A stretch of DNA of 16,636 nucleotides from CAWHOW01 sp050013795 (GCA_050013795.1 JBEKEO010000052.1:1-16636); one strand, 5' to 3'; positions 7,330 through 14,990 are shown, counted from the stretch's first letter. Numbers and translations: made by a program. The notes: generated by a model not told the origin, from the letters alone.

Positions 7330-8592
7330 TTATTTTGGTGCAATAAGCGTTATTACACCTTTTATCGTTGCCATTTGATTGTTATTTACAGGTATTTGGG
7401 CTGTATAAAAATATGTGCCCGGACTTACCATACTTCCCGTATCGTCTATTTTTCCGTTCCACCCTGCCGTGCCACTATATATTTTCTGATCCCACCTGTT
7501 AAATATCTCTATATTATATCCTGCTAAAAATACTCCATTCTTTTCCCCGGGGCCTTCAACTGGTATGAAGGCATTCGGTATTTTAAATTCAAATTCGCTC
7601 AGTGCCCACCATGTGTATAAATTCGCTCCTGTTATTATCGGACTGGAAGGAGTGGTGACAACCTTATCTGCCACATTACATATGCCTGTCATGGGCATAT
7701 CTAACCATGTATTCCGAACATCATTATAACGAATGGCTTCCAGAAATGATTCATTCATATATGGCTTGTCTACATCTGTTGCTGTATATTTAAAATTTAA
7801 TACTACATCCGGCTTCGTTGTATATAGTGGCTGAAGTTCCCAATAGCGATCTGCCATTTCCGGTGCAAATGTATCAAGTGATGATATTTCCGGGGGATAG
7901 GGAGCGTTGTATATATCGGTCGGATATGTGGCAAATACAATTGAACCACTGCTTGGGCTTGCTGCTGATTTTGTCTCAAGTACAAAATTCAGATCATTGC
8001 CGCCGGCTCCAGAACCAAATGGCACACTATATGTGTTAATATTTGATCCTATCTTCCATTCTATTTCTCCTAAGCCACTATGAGGGGTGGTTTCTGTTGG
8101 TGGTGTTTCACTCTTTAAAAATCCGCTTTGGTAATTAATTGCTCCGGGGGTTCCATTATAAAGTATTAGCCTGTTTTGGTTTAAATCCATCACTCCGTCT
8201 ACAGTGAAAATTCCTTTTACCTGACAGGTGTCTAACGATAACGTTTTCGTTGCATTTATTATTTTAAGGTTCTCAAAATATATGGGCGTGATTCCCTTTA
8301 TCGTTTGATTCGTACTGTCTAAAATAATTTTGCCTTCGGGAACTGCCGGTATATTTATAAAAACATGTTCTGTGGAATTATTTGTCATGTTACCCTTTAT
8401 TCTCAGCGTGCCTGAAAGATCTATTGTCCCTTCACTATCTCCTACTATACTATCCGTAAAATCTACGACATTCACATACGCCCCTGAATCTATTGTTATC
8501 TTCAAACCATTATTATGAAAACCCATCTGGGATTTTACTAATTGCGATAACATTATGAAAATTATCAAAAGAATATATTTTTGTGCTTTCAT
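7330..8592 (-). CDS. Secreted protein with gliding-associated (type B) type IX C-terminal domain
   Basis: The protein has 420 residues starting at the ATG at 8590-8592. The signal peptide is residues 1 to about 22 (ILLIIFIMLSQLVKSQ). The next roughly 100 residues repeat beta-type phrases (ITIDSGAYVNVVD, GTIDLSGTLRIKGNMTN, GKIILDSTNQTIKG, GIFTVDGVMDLNQNRLIL), as in large Bacteroidota surface proteins with right-handed beta-helix-like starts. The C-terminus (336-420) has IPNAFIPV, GYNIEIFNRWDQKIYSG, GWNGKIDDTG and SPGTYFYT, ending in VITLI. This is the CHU_C/type B sorting domain, although the usual DGxND loop reads EGPGEKNG here. By family it crosses the outer membrane by the type IX system and stays on the surface or is released. 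It is first in the operon with the two fibre genes, with a 7-bp gap to the next. Its specific role is unknown. Confidence 0.85.
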   Translation of the reverse strand: MKAQKYILLIIFIMLSQLVKSQMGFHNNGLKITIDSGAYVNVVDFTDSIVGDSEGTIDLSGTLRIKGNMTNNSTEHVFINIPAVPEGKIILDSTNQTIKGITPIYFENLKIINATKTLSLDTCQVKGIFTVDGVMDLNQNRLILYNGTPGAINYQSGFLKSETPPTETTPHSGLGEIEWKIGSNINTYSVPFGSGAGGNDLNFVLETKSAASPSSGSIVFATYPTDIYNAPYPPEISSLDTFAPEMADRYWELQPLYTTKPDVVLNFKYTATDVDKPYMNESFLEAIRYNDVRNTWLDMPMTGICNVADKVVTTPSSPIITGANLYTWWALSEFEFKIPNAFIPVEGPGEKNGVFLAGYNIEIFNRWDQKIYSGTAGWNGKIDDTGSMVSPGTYFYTAQIPVNNNQMATIKGVITLIAPK

Positions 8593-8970
8593 AAATCAAA
8601 TATCTTTTTTTAATGATGTAAAGATATAAATTATCTATTATATCTACATAATAATTTATTAAAAATTTCATTACAATTAGAAAAATCTGATAAAGTCATT
8701 TTTTTAATCTCCTTTCATTTTACCGCATTCATTTTTAGTGACTTTTGAATTTATTGTATTTTTTTCATTCGAATAATCATTTTACTAAAGAATTATGTTT
8801 TGTGTTGCATTTAATATTTATTAATGTATCTTATTCAACTGCTTCTTATGCTTCTTAAGAATAGTCGATTAAAAACTTTTAACATTAATCATTTTTTCGA
8901 TTTAACTAATAAAACTTATTTTTACATCCTTAATGTTTTTCTTTAAAAATAAATCCTGAAATATAAACCT
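8593..8970. other. AT-rich divergent intergenic region
   Basis: This 378-bp region separates the minus-strand surface operon from the plus-strand dehydrogenase and must hold both promoters. Only imperfect boxes are visible: minus-strand TATCTTTA at 8619-8626 and plus-strand TATTTTTA at 8917-8924. Each is one base off TAnnTTTG and neither has a convincing TTTG at the right distance. No ORF, RNA gene or tandem repeat is seen. Confidence 0.5.
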
Positions 8971-9981
8971 ATGAAGATGATGAGAGCAATACAGGTGAGT
9001 TCGCCCGGCGGTGAATTTGAACTTGTTCAGAAAGAAATTCCTGAACCAAAGATTAACGAAGTTTTAATAAAAATAGAAGCATGTGGTATTTGTCATGGTG
9101 ATGCTATGGCAAAAGAAGGTCATATGCCGGGTATAAAATACCCTATTGTTCCCGGGCATGAAGTGGTAGGAATAGTTGATAAAATCGGTTCTCAGATTAA
9201 AAGATGGAAAGTCGGTCAAAGAGTAGGCGTTGGTTGGCACGGTGGACATTGTTTTGATTGCAGCGCTTGCCGTAAAGGAAATTTTGGCGCCTGCGAGAAG
9301 TCGCTAACTACCGGACTGCATATTGATGGCGGTTATGCAGAATATATGATTGCTCACAATGAAGTAATAGTAAGCATTCCTGATGAATTGGCTTCGGTGG
9401 ATGCTGCACCCTTGCTTTGTGCAGGACGCACCACTTTCGGTGCTTTAAAGGAAAGCCATGCAAAAGCTGGGGATATTGTGGCTATACATGGACTTGGAGG
9501 GCTTGGTCATCTGGCTGTTCAATATGCGGTGAAAATGGGATTTAAGACTGTAGTTTTATCTCGAGGAAAGGAAAAGGAACAATTAGCATATAAATTAGGG
9601 GCTCACATTTATATTGATACAGATGCTGTTGATGCAGTAAAAGAACTGATTAAACTTGGCGGTGCAACTGTTATTCTTTGCACTGCGCCCAGTGCCAAAG
9701 CAATATCAACACTGATTCCCGGATTAGGGAGAAACGGACAGGCAATTATTGTTACCGGCGCAGGCGATATGCTCCAGATTCCTGCTTATGTGATGTTAGG
9801 AGGACAACGTTCTGTGAAAGGTTTTGTTAGCGGAAATATTGAAGAAGCCATTCAATTCAGTATGCTTACAAAAGTAGTTCCGATGATAGAAGTATTTCCG
9901 CTTGAGAAAGCTGCTCAAGCTTATGAGAAAATGATGACTGCAAAAGTATATTTCAGGTCGGTACTGAAGATGGGTAAATAA
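8971..9981 (+). CDS. Zinc-dependent alcohol dehydrogenase (MDR family)
   Basis: The protein has 336 residues, normal for the family. The GroES-like catalytic domain carries catalytic zinc ligands C38 (ACGICHGD), H63-E64 (PGHE) and C150 (LLCAG). The structural zinc lobe has C94, C97, C100 and C108 (GHCFDCSACRKGNFGACEK). The Rossmann domain begins with GLGGLGH (174-180). The second strand ends VVLSRGKEK; Ser-Arg there fits NADP(H) better than NAD(H), though this is only inferred. The enzyme would interconvert an alcohol and an aldehyde in the cytoplasm; it most resembles the CAD-like/AdhA group, and the physiological substrate is not evident. ATGs also occur at codons 3 and 4, so the start may be 6-9 bp later. 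The gene stands alone between a divergent operon and the porin, and nothing in the context gives its pathway. Confidence 0.92.
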   Translation: MKMMRAIQVSSPGGEFELVQKEIPEPKINEVLIKIEACGICHGDAMAKEGHMPGIKYPIVPGHEVVGIVDKIGSQIKRWKVGQRVGVGWHGGHCFDCSACRKGNFGACEKSLTTGLHIDGGYAEYMIAHNEVIVSIPDELASVDAAPLLCAGRTTFGALKESHAKAGDIVAIHGLGGLGHLAVQYAVKMGFKTVVLSRGKEKEQLAYKLGAHIYIDTDAVDAVKELIKLGGATVILCTAPSAKAISTLIPGLGRNGQAIIVTGAGDMLQIPAYVMLGGQRSVKGFVSGNIEEAIQFSMLTKVVPMIEVFPLEKAAQAYEKMMTAKVYFRSVLKMGK

Positions 9982-10021
9982 ATAAACAATAATATCATAG
10001 AGTTTGTACAAGAAAAGATTG

Positions 10022-10088
10022 CTTGGGCTAAACCATTGGTTTAGTAAGGATTTACAGATAATGAAAACTTTTCTTAAAAAAAGTTAAC
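10022..10088. promoter_or_regulatory. Two adjacent inverted repeats ahead of the porin gene
   Basis: CTAAACC (10028-10034) and GGTTTAG (10038-10044) form a perfect 7-bp stem with loop ATT, extended by CTT/AAG (10022-10024 / 10046-10048) across a small internal loop. A second pair, AACTTTT (10066-10072) / AAAAGTT (10079-10085), lies about 20 bp on. There is no T-tract after the first hairpin. It could be a weak end for the dehydrogenase transcript or an operator for the porin. Confidence 0.4.
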
Positions 10089-10113
10089 TCCCGGTTTCTA
10101 TTAATATTATTAG

Positions 10114-10121
10114 TATTTTTG
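10114..10121 (+). promoter_or_regulatory. Possible -7 element of the porin gene
   Basis: TATTTTTG matches TAnnTTTG and ends 19 bp before the ATG at 10141. No good -33 TTTG is found at 19-21 bp upstream (the nearest is TTTC at 10095-10098), so the assignment is tentative. Confidence 0.4.
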
Positions 10122-10140
10122 AAGCATTTAATCTTCCTTA

Positions 10141-12096
10141 ATGAAGATTCATACTAATATATTATCTTACTTTTTTGTACTAACTGCAATAATTTGCAGC
10201 ACCGATCTCTTTGCACAAAATAAAGATACTACTAAGAGTAAACCTCATAACGATACGCTTGTTCTATTGCAAATGAATGAGGATCAATTTGGATACAAAC
10301 ACTTTACCAAAGGCGCCGCCCATATTGATACAGTTAGTATTGATGGTTTTCAAAAACATGGATATCTAAATGAATATCATCCGTTCACAGCTGGATTTTC
10401 CAATGTGGGACTTGCATACAGGGATCTTGTATTTGATTCAAAATATGATTTTGACTTCGTTTCTTCGCGCAAATATTTTGAAGGTTATTTTCTCACCAAT
10501 GAAAACGCATGTTATTTCAATGTTAATAGGCCTATTGTAGAGGCCTCTCTTGTGATGGGACCAAAAAGGGAACAATTTTTCGATGTGATGTTTACAAGAA
10601 ACTTCAAGAAAAACCTTAATCTTGCCGTTGACTATAAATTGATTCATTCTATCGGAGAATATGTGCAACAAATATCGAACGACGCTTTTGTCATCATAAC
10701 AGGGAATTATTCTACAAAGAACAAACGTTACGTAGTACTTGGAAATTATTTTTACAACCGTATGAAAGTTGATGAAAACGGGGGTTTGCAGAATGACTCG
10801 GAATTTACTCAAAATTATATTAGCGATAGGTCGTTGATACACACTAATTTTAACAGTAATGACAGCACTCAAAACAGGATTAAAGAATCGGGATTTTATA
10901 TTAAACAGTATTTTTTTCTTGGTTTTGGCGGCGGAAAAGTAGTTGATAGCTCAAAAACGGAAAAACCTTATTTTGGCTTTGGACGCATATCATACAGCTT
11001 ATTATTCAAGAACCAGTCGTACATGTATTATGATGTCGCTCCAACATCAGGATTTTATCCTGCACCCAAACTTGATTCAATTGATACTAGGGATTCCATT
11101 CATGTAAGAACTTTTGAAAACACTTTTGAATGGTCGAATATTAAGTACCTGAGCGATTGTAACTGCCAGCATTTTATTCTTAGGTTGAGAGTAAAAGAAA
11201 AGTATTCAAAGTTGTATAATAATTTATATCCTAAGTTGAACAAGGATTCAATAACAACAACTTTATCATCAATAATTCCTCAGGCTTCTGCAATACTTAG
11301 AATAGGAGATGAACTGGAAGCTTCTGCAAATGCTTTTTATATTCTCAAAGGATATAATCAGGGCGATTATGAGGCAAGCGGTATGATAGCTACTTATCAC
11401 AATGCTGATTCAACAAAAGCTGGTTATATTGGTGTCAAAGGTGATGTGATCAGGCAGTCGCCTGCATGGTTCGACAGGTACTATACTGGTAACAGTTTTT
11501 CGTGGAATCTGAGTTTTAATCCCACTTTTACACAGACTGCCCGATTATTCTATCATTACAACAATCTCGATGTTTATGCTGCAGTCTTTAATGTTAAAGA
11601 TATTATTTATTATAATAACTACGCTATGCCAAGCCAGTACAACATTAATTCCGTAGTCGGGCAATTTGGCTTTAAAAAGAACTTCAGATGGAGAAGCTGG
11701 GAACTGGCTAATAATATAGTTTACCAGAAAACACCTGAAAAAAATTTGATAAGGATGCCTGAATTAATGTCTAATAATGCTTTGTCATATAATCATTTCT
11801 TTTTTAAAAAAGCATTAATGTTCCAAATTGGTGTTGAGATGACTTATTTTAGCAGTTACACCCCTCTTGCATGGATGCCTGCCACAAGGGAATTTTACCA
11901 GCAGTATAATTACAAAAGTGCTAATTATCCTTATTTGGATGCTTTTATTAATATAAGGATTAAGCGTGCAAGATTGTTTTTGAAATTAGAACATGCCAAT
12001 TCATATTTTATGGGATATAATTATATCATGATTCCCAATTATCCCAAGGCCGACATGGCTCTGAAATTCGGCGTTTCTTGGAAGTTCTATGATTAA
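10141..12096 (+). CDS. Putative porin (Porin_10-type outer-membrane protein)
   Basis: The protein has 651 residues. Residues 1 to about 26 are a signal peptide (hydrophobic run, then STDLFAQ). A Lys/Asp-rich linker follows, then the family start YHPFTAGFSNVGLAYRDLVF (about 79-98), which I recognise from Bacteroidota proteins called 'putative porin' (Porin_10). The rest consists of amphipathic strands and turns rich in Asn, Tyr and Phe (YVVLGNYFYNRMKV, PYFGFGRISYSLLF, FILRLRVKEKYSKLY). The last strand is MALKFGVSWKFYD. It should form a large outer-membrane barrel, but transport substrate is unknown. DC-CQ cysteines in LSDCNCQHF are unusual for a barrel. The stop is only 10 bp from the convergent stop of the YkgJ gene. 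The alternative is a general surface barrel without pore function. Confidence 0.85.
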   Translation: MKIHTNILSYFFVLTAIICSTDLFAQNKDTTKSKPHNDTLVLLQMNEDQFGYKHFTKGAAHIDTVSIDGFQKHGYLNEYHPFTAGFSNVGLAYRDLVFDSKYDFDFVSSRKYFEGYFLTNENACYFNVNRPIVEASLVMGPKREQFFDVMFTRNFKKNLNLAVDYKLIHSIGEYVQQISNDAFVIITGNYSTKNKRYVVLGNYFYNRMKVDENGGLQNDSEFTQNYISDRSLIHTNFNSNDSTQNRIKESGFYIKQYFFLGFGGGKVVDSSKTEKPYFGFGRISYSLLFKNQSYMYYDVAPTSGFYPAPKLDSIDTRDSIHVRTFENTFEWSNIKYLSDCNCQHFILRLRVKEKYSKLYNNLYPKLNKDSITTTLSSIIPQASAILRIGDELEASANAFYILKGYNQGDYEASGMIATYHNADSTKAGYIGVKGDVIRQSPAWFDRYYTGNSFSWNLSFNPTFTQTARLFYHYNNLDVYAAVFNVKDIIYYNNYAMPSQYNINSVVGQFGFKKNFRWRSWELANNIVYQKTPEKNLIRMPELMSNNALSYNHFFFKKALMFQIGVEMTYFSSYTPLAWMPATREFYQQYNYKSANYPYLDAFINIRIKRARLFLKLEHANSYFMGYNYIMIPNYPKADMALKFGVSWKFYD

Positions 12097-12106
12097 AAAC
12101 CCTTCT

Positions 12107-12598
12107 TTATTTATATTTTTCTTTCAGCTTTTCCACCACTTCGTATGCAGCAGGGCAAATAAAAGTGTTCTTTAAAGTAATGCCGAGGATTTGAACAAAG
12201 CGCTTCCTGTTGGTATGCGGATATTCGGAACAGGCTTTAGGTCGGACATCATACACTTTACAATAATTGTCATTATCAAGAAAAGGACAGGGCGATGAAT
12301 TAAAAACATAATCGTTATCTTCATCCATGTGAAGATACTTTTCTGTAAACGCTGATGGCCGAATCTTTAAAAACTTTGCAATCCTCTCGATATCCTTATC
12401 CGTTATCATCGGACTGATATTTTTGCAGCAATTGGCACAATCAAGGCAATCAATATCAAGGAAAGCCTTTTCGTGAAACTCTTTTGCTTTAATATCAAGG
12501 TCGTTAGGGGTATTCTTTTTCAGGTGGGCGAATAGCTTTTTGCTGCCTTTTTCCGCAAGCTTGGCTGATTGAGGTAATTCATTAAGTTTTACTGTCAA
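12107..12598 (-). CDS. YkgJ-family cysteine-cluster protein
   Basis: From the TTG at 12596-12598 this is 163 residues. A TTG at 12652 is also in frame, but its 18 extra residues (FYCLFAEVLYFCKK...) do not look like this family, whose members begin close to the KLNELPQ segment. No ATG occurs in frame until about residue 64, so a TTG start seems required. Eight cysteines are conserved: C51, C54, C57 and C58 (DCLDCANCC), then C104 (SSPCPFL), C113 (NYCKVYD), C123 (RPKACSEYP) and C148 (FICPAAYE). This is the CxxCxxCC...CPFL...C...RP..C pattern of UPF0153/YkgJ proteins, thought to bind zinc or an iron-sulfur cluster. The molecular role is not established. It is cytoplasmic, monocistronic and convergent with the porin. 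Confidence 0.85.
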   Translation of the reverse strand: MTVKLNELPQSAKLAEKGSKKLFAHLKKNTPNDLDIKAKEFHEKAFLDIDCLDCANCCKNISPMITDKDIERIAKFLKIRPSAFTEKYLHMDEDNDYVFNSSPCPFLDNDNYCKVYDVRPKACSEYPHTNRKRFVQILGITLKNTFICPAAYEVVEKLKEKYK

Positions 12599-12668
12599 TG
12601 GATATAATTTTTTACAAAAGTACAGGACTTCCGCAAACAAACAATAAAACAAAATATTATGCCTCTAA

Positions 12669-12709
12669 CCTGTCATGTGGCTTGGATTGCTGCTAAGCGA
12701 GATGGCAGG
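12669..12709. other. Long imperfect stem-loop upstream of array B
   Basis: CCTGTCAT (12669-12676) pairs with ATGGCAGG (12702-12709), eight pairs with one G-T wobble. Inside, a 3x3 internal loop is followed by GCTT (12680-12683) / AAGC (12695-12698). No T-run follows on either strand, so a terminator is unlikely. It lies upstream of the YkgJ start (minus) and before array B; function is unknown. Confidence 0.35.
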
Positions 12710-12781
12710 ATGCAAGTTCTTTAGGTGGTGTGAATGACTGAGAATGTGCCAATCTGAGTTGAGTATGTGTAAAACTCAATC

Positions 12782-12970
12782 GTGAAAGTAACAAACACGC
12801 ACGTGAAAGTAACAAACACGCACGTGAAAGTGACAAGCACGCACGTGAAAGTGACAAGCATGCACGTGAAAGTGACAAGCACGCACGTGAAAGTGACAAG
12901 CACGCACGTGAAAGTAGCAAACACGCACGTGAAAGTAGCAAACACGCACGTGAAAGTGACAATCACGCAT
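12782..12970. repeat. 21-bp tandem repeat array B (nine units)
   Basis: Nine contiguous 21-bp units start at 12782 and every 21 bp to 12950. The commonest unit is GTGACAAGCAC followed by GCACGTGAAA when written from its core. Variants come in neighbouring pairs (GTAACAAACAC in the first two, GTAGCAAACAC in units 7-8), a sign of local duplication; unit 4 has CATG for CACG. CACGTG is a palindrome in each unit. Two weakly matching 21-bp steps (about half the bases) precede the array at 12740 and 12761. Five of six frames lack stops, and one plus frame runs into the exported-protein gene at 13055. The array lies in the gap between the YkgJ gene and that gene. Confidence 0.95.
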
Positions 12971-13054
12971 TTGCAGCAAAGTTTCCCCATACAAATTCGG
13001 AATGGTATAGTTTTTGTTATTTTTATACTGCCAAACCATTCAATCACCAAAATC

Positions 13055-13819
13055 ATGAAAAAACACTTTATTCTTTTAACAGCATTATTAACTTTTGCTG
13101 TTGCATCCTATGCTCAGGATATAATTTTGCATAAAGGCAATGAAAAAGCAGTTATCACCAAGGGCAAAGTAATTGGCATTACTTTAAAAGGAGAAGAGTA
13201 TAAATATAAAGACTGGGAACATGTATATAAAACCAATAACTACATTCGCCAAAACCTTTGGGAAGTTGATGACATGGGCCCCGATTCAATATATTTATCA
13301 GGCTACGATTACACTACTACCTATACTAACAAAGCAATATTAAGAATGGAACTAAAGGATTCATTGAAATACAAGGATTATATTATCGATTCCATAATAC
13401 CCTCTGAAAGCGGCAGAACAGCTTACGATTCATTGTTCTGCAGAATAGTGGAAACAACATTAAATGGGCAGGTAAACAAAGCCGTTAATTATAACGACAT
13501 TGAATCATTTACATTTGCCCGCAAGGATATGAATGCATTTAAGGATGCTAACGGCAATATTGATTTTTCAATAAATGTATCAGCTAATCTTTCCGGTCAT
13601 GTGTATCATTCCGAAGGCCCTGTTCATTATGCTACCGGCCATATACATCATGGCGGAGGCGGTCATATTCATGTTGGCAATGGGAAAGGTGAAATTATTG
13701 CCTTATTGGTTATATTATCGGTTGGCGTTGCCGTTGAAGTAACAGCTTTAATAATTGATGATATAGAAACCGAAGTCCACACTTATTATTTAAACGACTG
13801 GAAAGTTGAAGTGAAATAA
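13055..13819 (+). CDS. Exported protein with His/Gly-rich loop and C-terminal membrane helix
   Basis: I start at the ATG at 13055 (254 residues) because MKKHFILLTALLTFAVASYAQD is a complete signal peptide. The frame stays open upstream through array B to a GTG at 12782, but those 91 residues are repeat-derived. The mature part begins DIILHKGNEKAVITKGKVIGITLKGEEYKY and is mixed beta and polar (about 22-175). Residues 181-210 hold eight His among many Gly (GHVYH, HYATGHIHHGGGGHIHVG). A hydrophobic segment follows (about 213-234, EIIALLVILSVGVAVEVTALII), then a short tail ending NDWKVEVK. The His/Gly loop could bind metal; this is inference. I do not recognise the family. Tail-like membrane attachment facing the periplasm is likely. 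It is separated from gldA by 217 bp and appears monocistronic. Confidence 0.7.
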   Translation: MKKHFILLTALLTFAVASYAQDIILHKGNEKAVITKGKVIGITLKGEEYKYKDWEHVYKTNNYIRQNLWEVDDMGPDSIYLSGYDYTTTYTNKAILRMELKDSLKYKDYIIDSIIPSESGRTAYDSLFCRIVETTLNGQVNKAVNYNDIESFTFARKDMNAFKDANGNIDFSINVSANLSGHVYHSEGPVHYATGHIHHGGGGHIHVGNGKGEIIALLVILSVGVAVEVTALIIDDIETEVHTYYLNDWKVEVK

Positions 13820-13922
13820 ACCTGTTTTCTGATTCAAATAATCATCAGGCTAAAGAAATTATTTCATAAGCAGCATTGCTCAATAAGCCAATTTTTATAT
13901 ACATTCGCCAACAAAGCATGCC

Positions 13923-13960
13923 TGTTAAAGGCTTTTAATAAATGTTAAACTTTGTTAAAG
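13923..13960 (+). promoter_or_regulatory. Three phased TGTTAAA direct repeats upstream of gldA
   Basis: TGTTAAAG, TGTTAAAC and TGTTAAAG start at 13923, 13943 and 13953, so spacings are 20 and 10 bp and all lie on the same DNA face. They precede a -7-like box at 13987. The first copy overlaps a short GCCT/AGGC hairpin followed by TTTT (13920-13936), which might be a weak terminator for the upstream gene. Confidence 0.4.
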
Positions 13961-13962
13961 CT

Positions 13963-13994
13963 ATTTTATAAAAATTTTCTATAAAATAATTTTG
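13963..13994 (+). promoter_or_regulatory. Likely gldA promoter region
   Basis: TAATTTTG (13987-13994) fits TAnnTTTG and lies 42 bp before the gldA ATG. The 7-bp inverted repeat ATTTTAT / ATAAAAT (13963-13969, 13981-13987) overlaps it. A TTTG at 13951-13954 is too far (32 bp) for a standard -33 box, so the promoter is either weak, activator-dependent or misassigned. Confidence 0.45.
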
Positions 13995-14036
13995 TCCCCG
14001 CAAAAAATAATATTGTTTTTTTAACCGATACCCATT

Positions 14037-14969
14037 ATGGAAGTAAGTGTTGAAAACATTAGCCGTAGCTATGGCTTGCAAAAAGCCGTTGACAGCGTTT
14101 CCTTTAAAGTGAATACAGGGGAAATTGTCGGCTTCCTTGGACCCAATGGTGCAGGGAAAACCACCACCATGAAAATAATCACATGCTTTATGTCGCCCGA
14201 CGAAGGCGATGTAAAGATTGGCGGAGTTTCAGTGCGCGAAAAACCCGAAAATGTAAAAATGCATATAGGGTACTTGCCTGAAACCAACCCTCTTTATAAA
14301 GATATGCCGGTGATTGATTACCTGAAATTCGTAGCCGAATTACAGGATGTTCCCAAAGCCAAGATTAAGGAACGCATATATGAAATGATACAGGATTGCG
14401 GATTGACGCAGGAGAAATATAAAAAGATAGGCGAGCTTTCAAAAGGTTATCAGCAAAGGGTGGGATTGGCTCAGGCTCTTATTCATAATCCCGAAGTGCT
14501 GATACTGGATGAACCTACTTCAGGCCTTGACCCTAACCAGATAGTTGAAATAAGAGAGCTTATCAAAAAAATAGGTAAGGAAAAAACTGTAATATTTTGC
14601 TCCCATATTCTTGCTGAAGTAGAAGCCACCTGCGACAGGATCATTATTATTAACAGCGGTAAACTTGTTGCCGACGGCACTTCCAACGACTTAAGAAAAC
14701 AAGCGCAGAAAAAAGAAATATTAAAAGTCACCATTGAAGATGGCGATAAGAATGAAGTTTTCATGGCGCTGCAAAAACTGGATACTGTTGAAATGGTTGA
14801 CCCATTGCCAAGCTATACTAATTCGTATGAGATAATGAGCAGGGCATACACAACATCAAGACGCTCCATTTTCAAACTTTGTGTTGAGCGTGGATGGGCG
14901 CTTACAGAAATGACGCCTATTGAACGCAAACTTGAAGAAGTGTTCAGGGAATTAACTATAAAGAATTAA
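14037..14969 (+). CDS. gldA: GldA, ABC transporter ATP-binding subunit
   Basis: The protein has 310 residues, standard for GldA. Walker A is GPNGAGKTT (35-43). The Q-loop region reads IGYLPETNPLY (77-87), with Glu where many ABC proteins have Gln, as in the DrrA-like exporters. The signature is LSKGYQQR (134-141), Walker B is VLILDEP (154-160), the D-loop SGLD follows and the H-loop His is H190. An extra domain of about 90 residues lies after the nucleotide-binding domain. It would power the GldF/GldG complex in the inner membrane. In Flavobacterium johnsoniae GldAFG is needed for gliding, but homologs also occur in non-gliding Bacteroidota, so motility is not proved. gldF follows 21 bp later and gldG follows that, which suggests one operon. 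Confidence 0.92.
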   Translation: MEVSVENISRSYGLQKAVDSVSFKVNTGEIVGFLGPNGAGKTTTMKIITCFMSPDEGDVKIGGVSVREKPENVKMHIGYLPETNPLYKDMPVIDYLKFVAELQDVPKAKIKERIYEMIQDCGLTQEKYKKIGELSKGYQQRVGLAQALIHNPEVLILDEPTSGLDPNQIVEIRELIKKIGKEKTVIFCSHILAEVEATCDRIIIINSGKLVADGTSNDLRKQAQKKEILKVTIEDGDKNEVFMALQKLDTVEMVDPLPSYTNSYEIMSRAYTTSRRSIFKLCVERGWALTEMTPIERKLEEVFRELTIKN

Positions 14970-14990
14970 TAACTTATAAAATTTAATGAG

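Noticed and set aside
7322..7343. TTG start at 7343 for fibre gene 1
   Set aside because: It overlaps the upstream gene by 14 bp and adds seven residues absent from the paralog; the ATG at 7322 aligns with the paralog start.
12693..13056. Minus-strand frames of array B (LSRACLS, TFTCVLV, CHFHVRA heptads)
   Set aside because: Same reason: frame-neutral tandem repeat, three overlapping frames at once, none with other coding signs.
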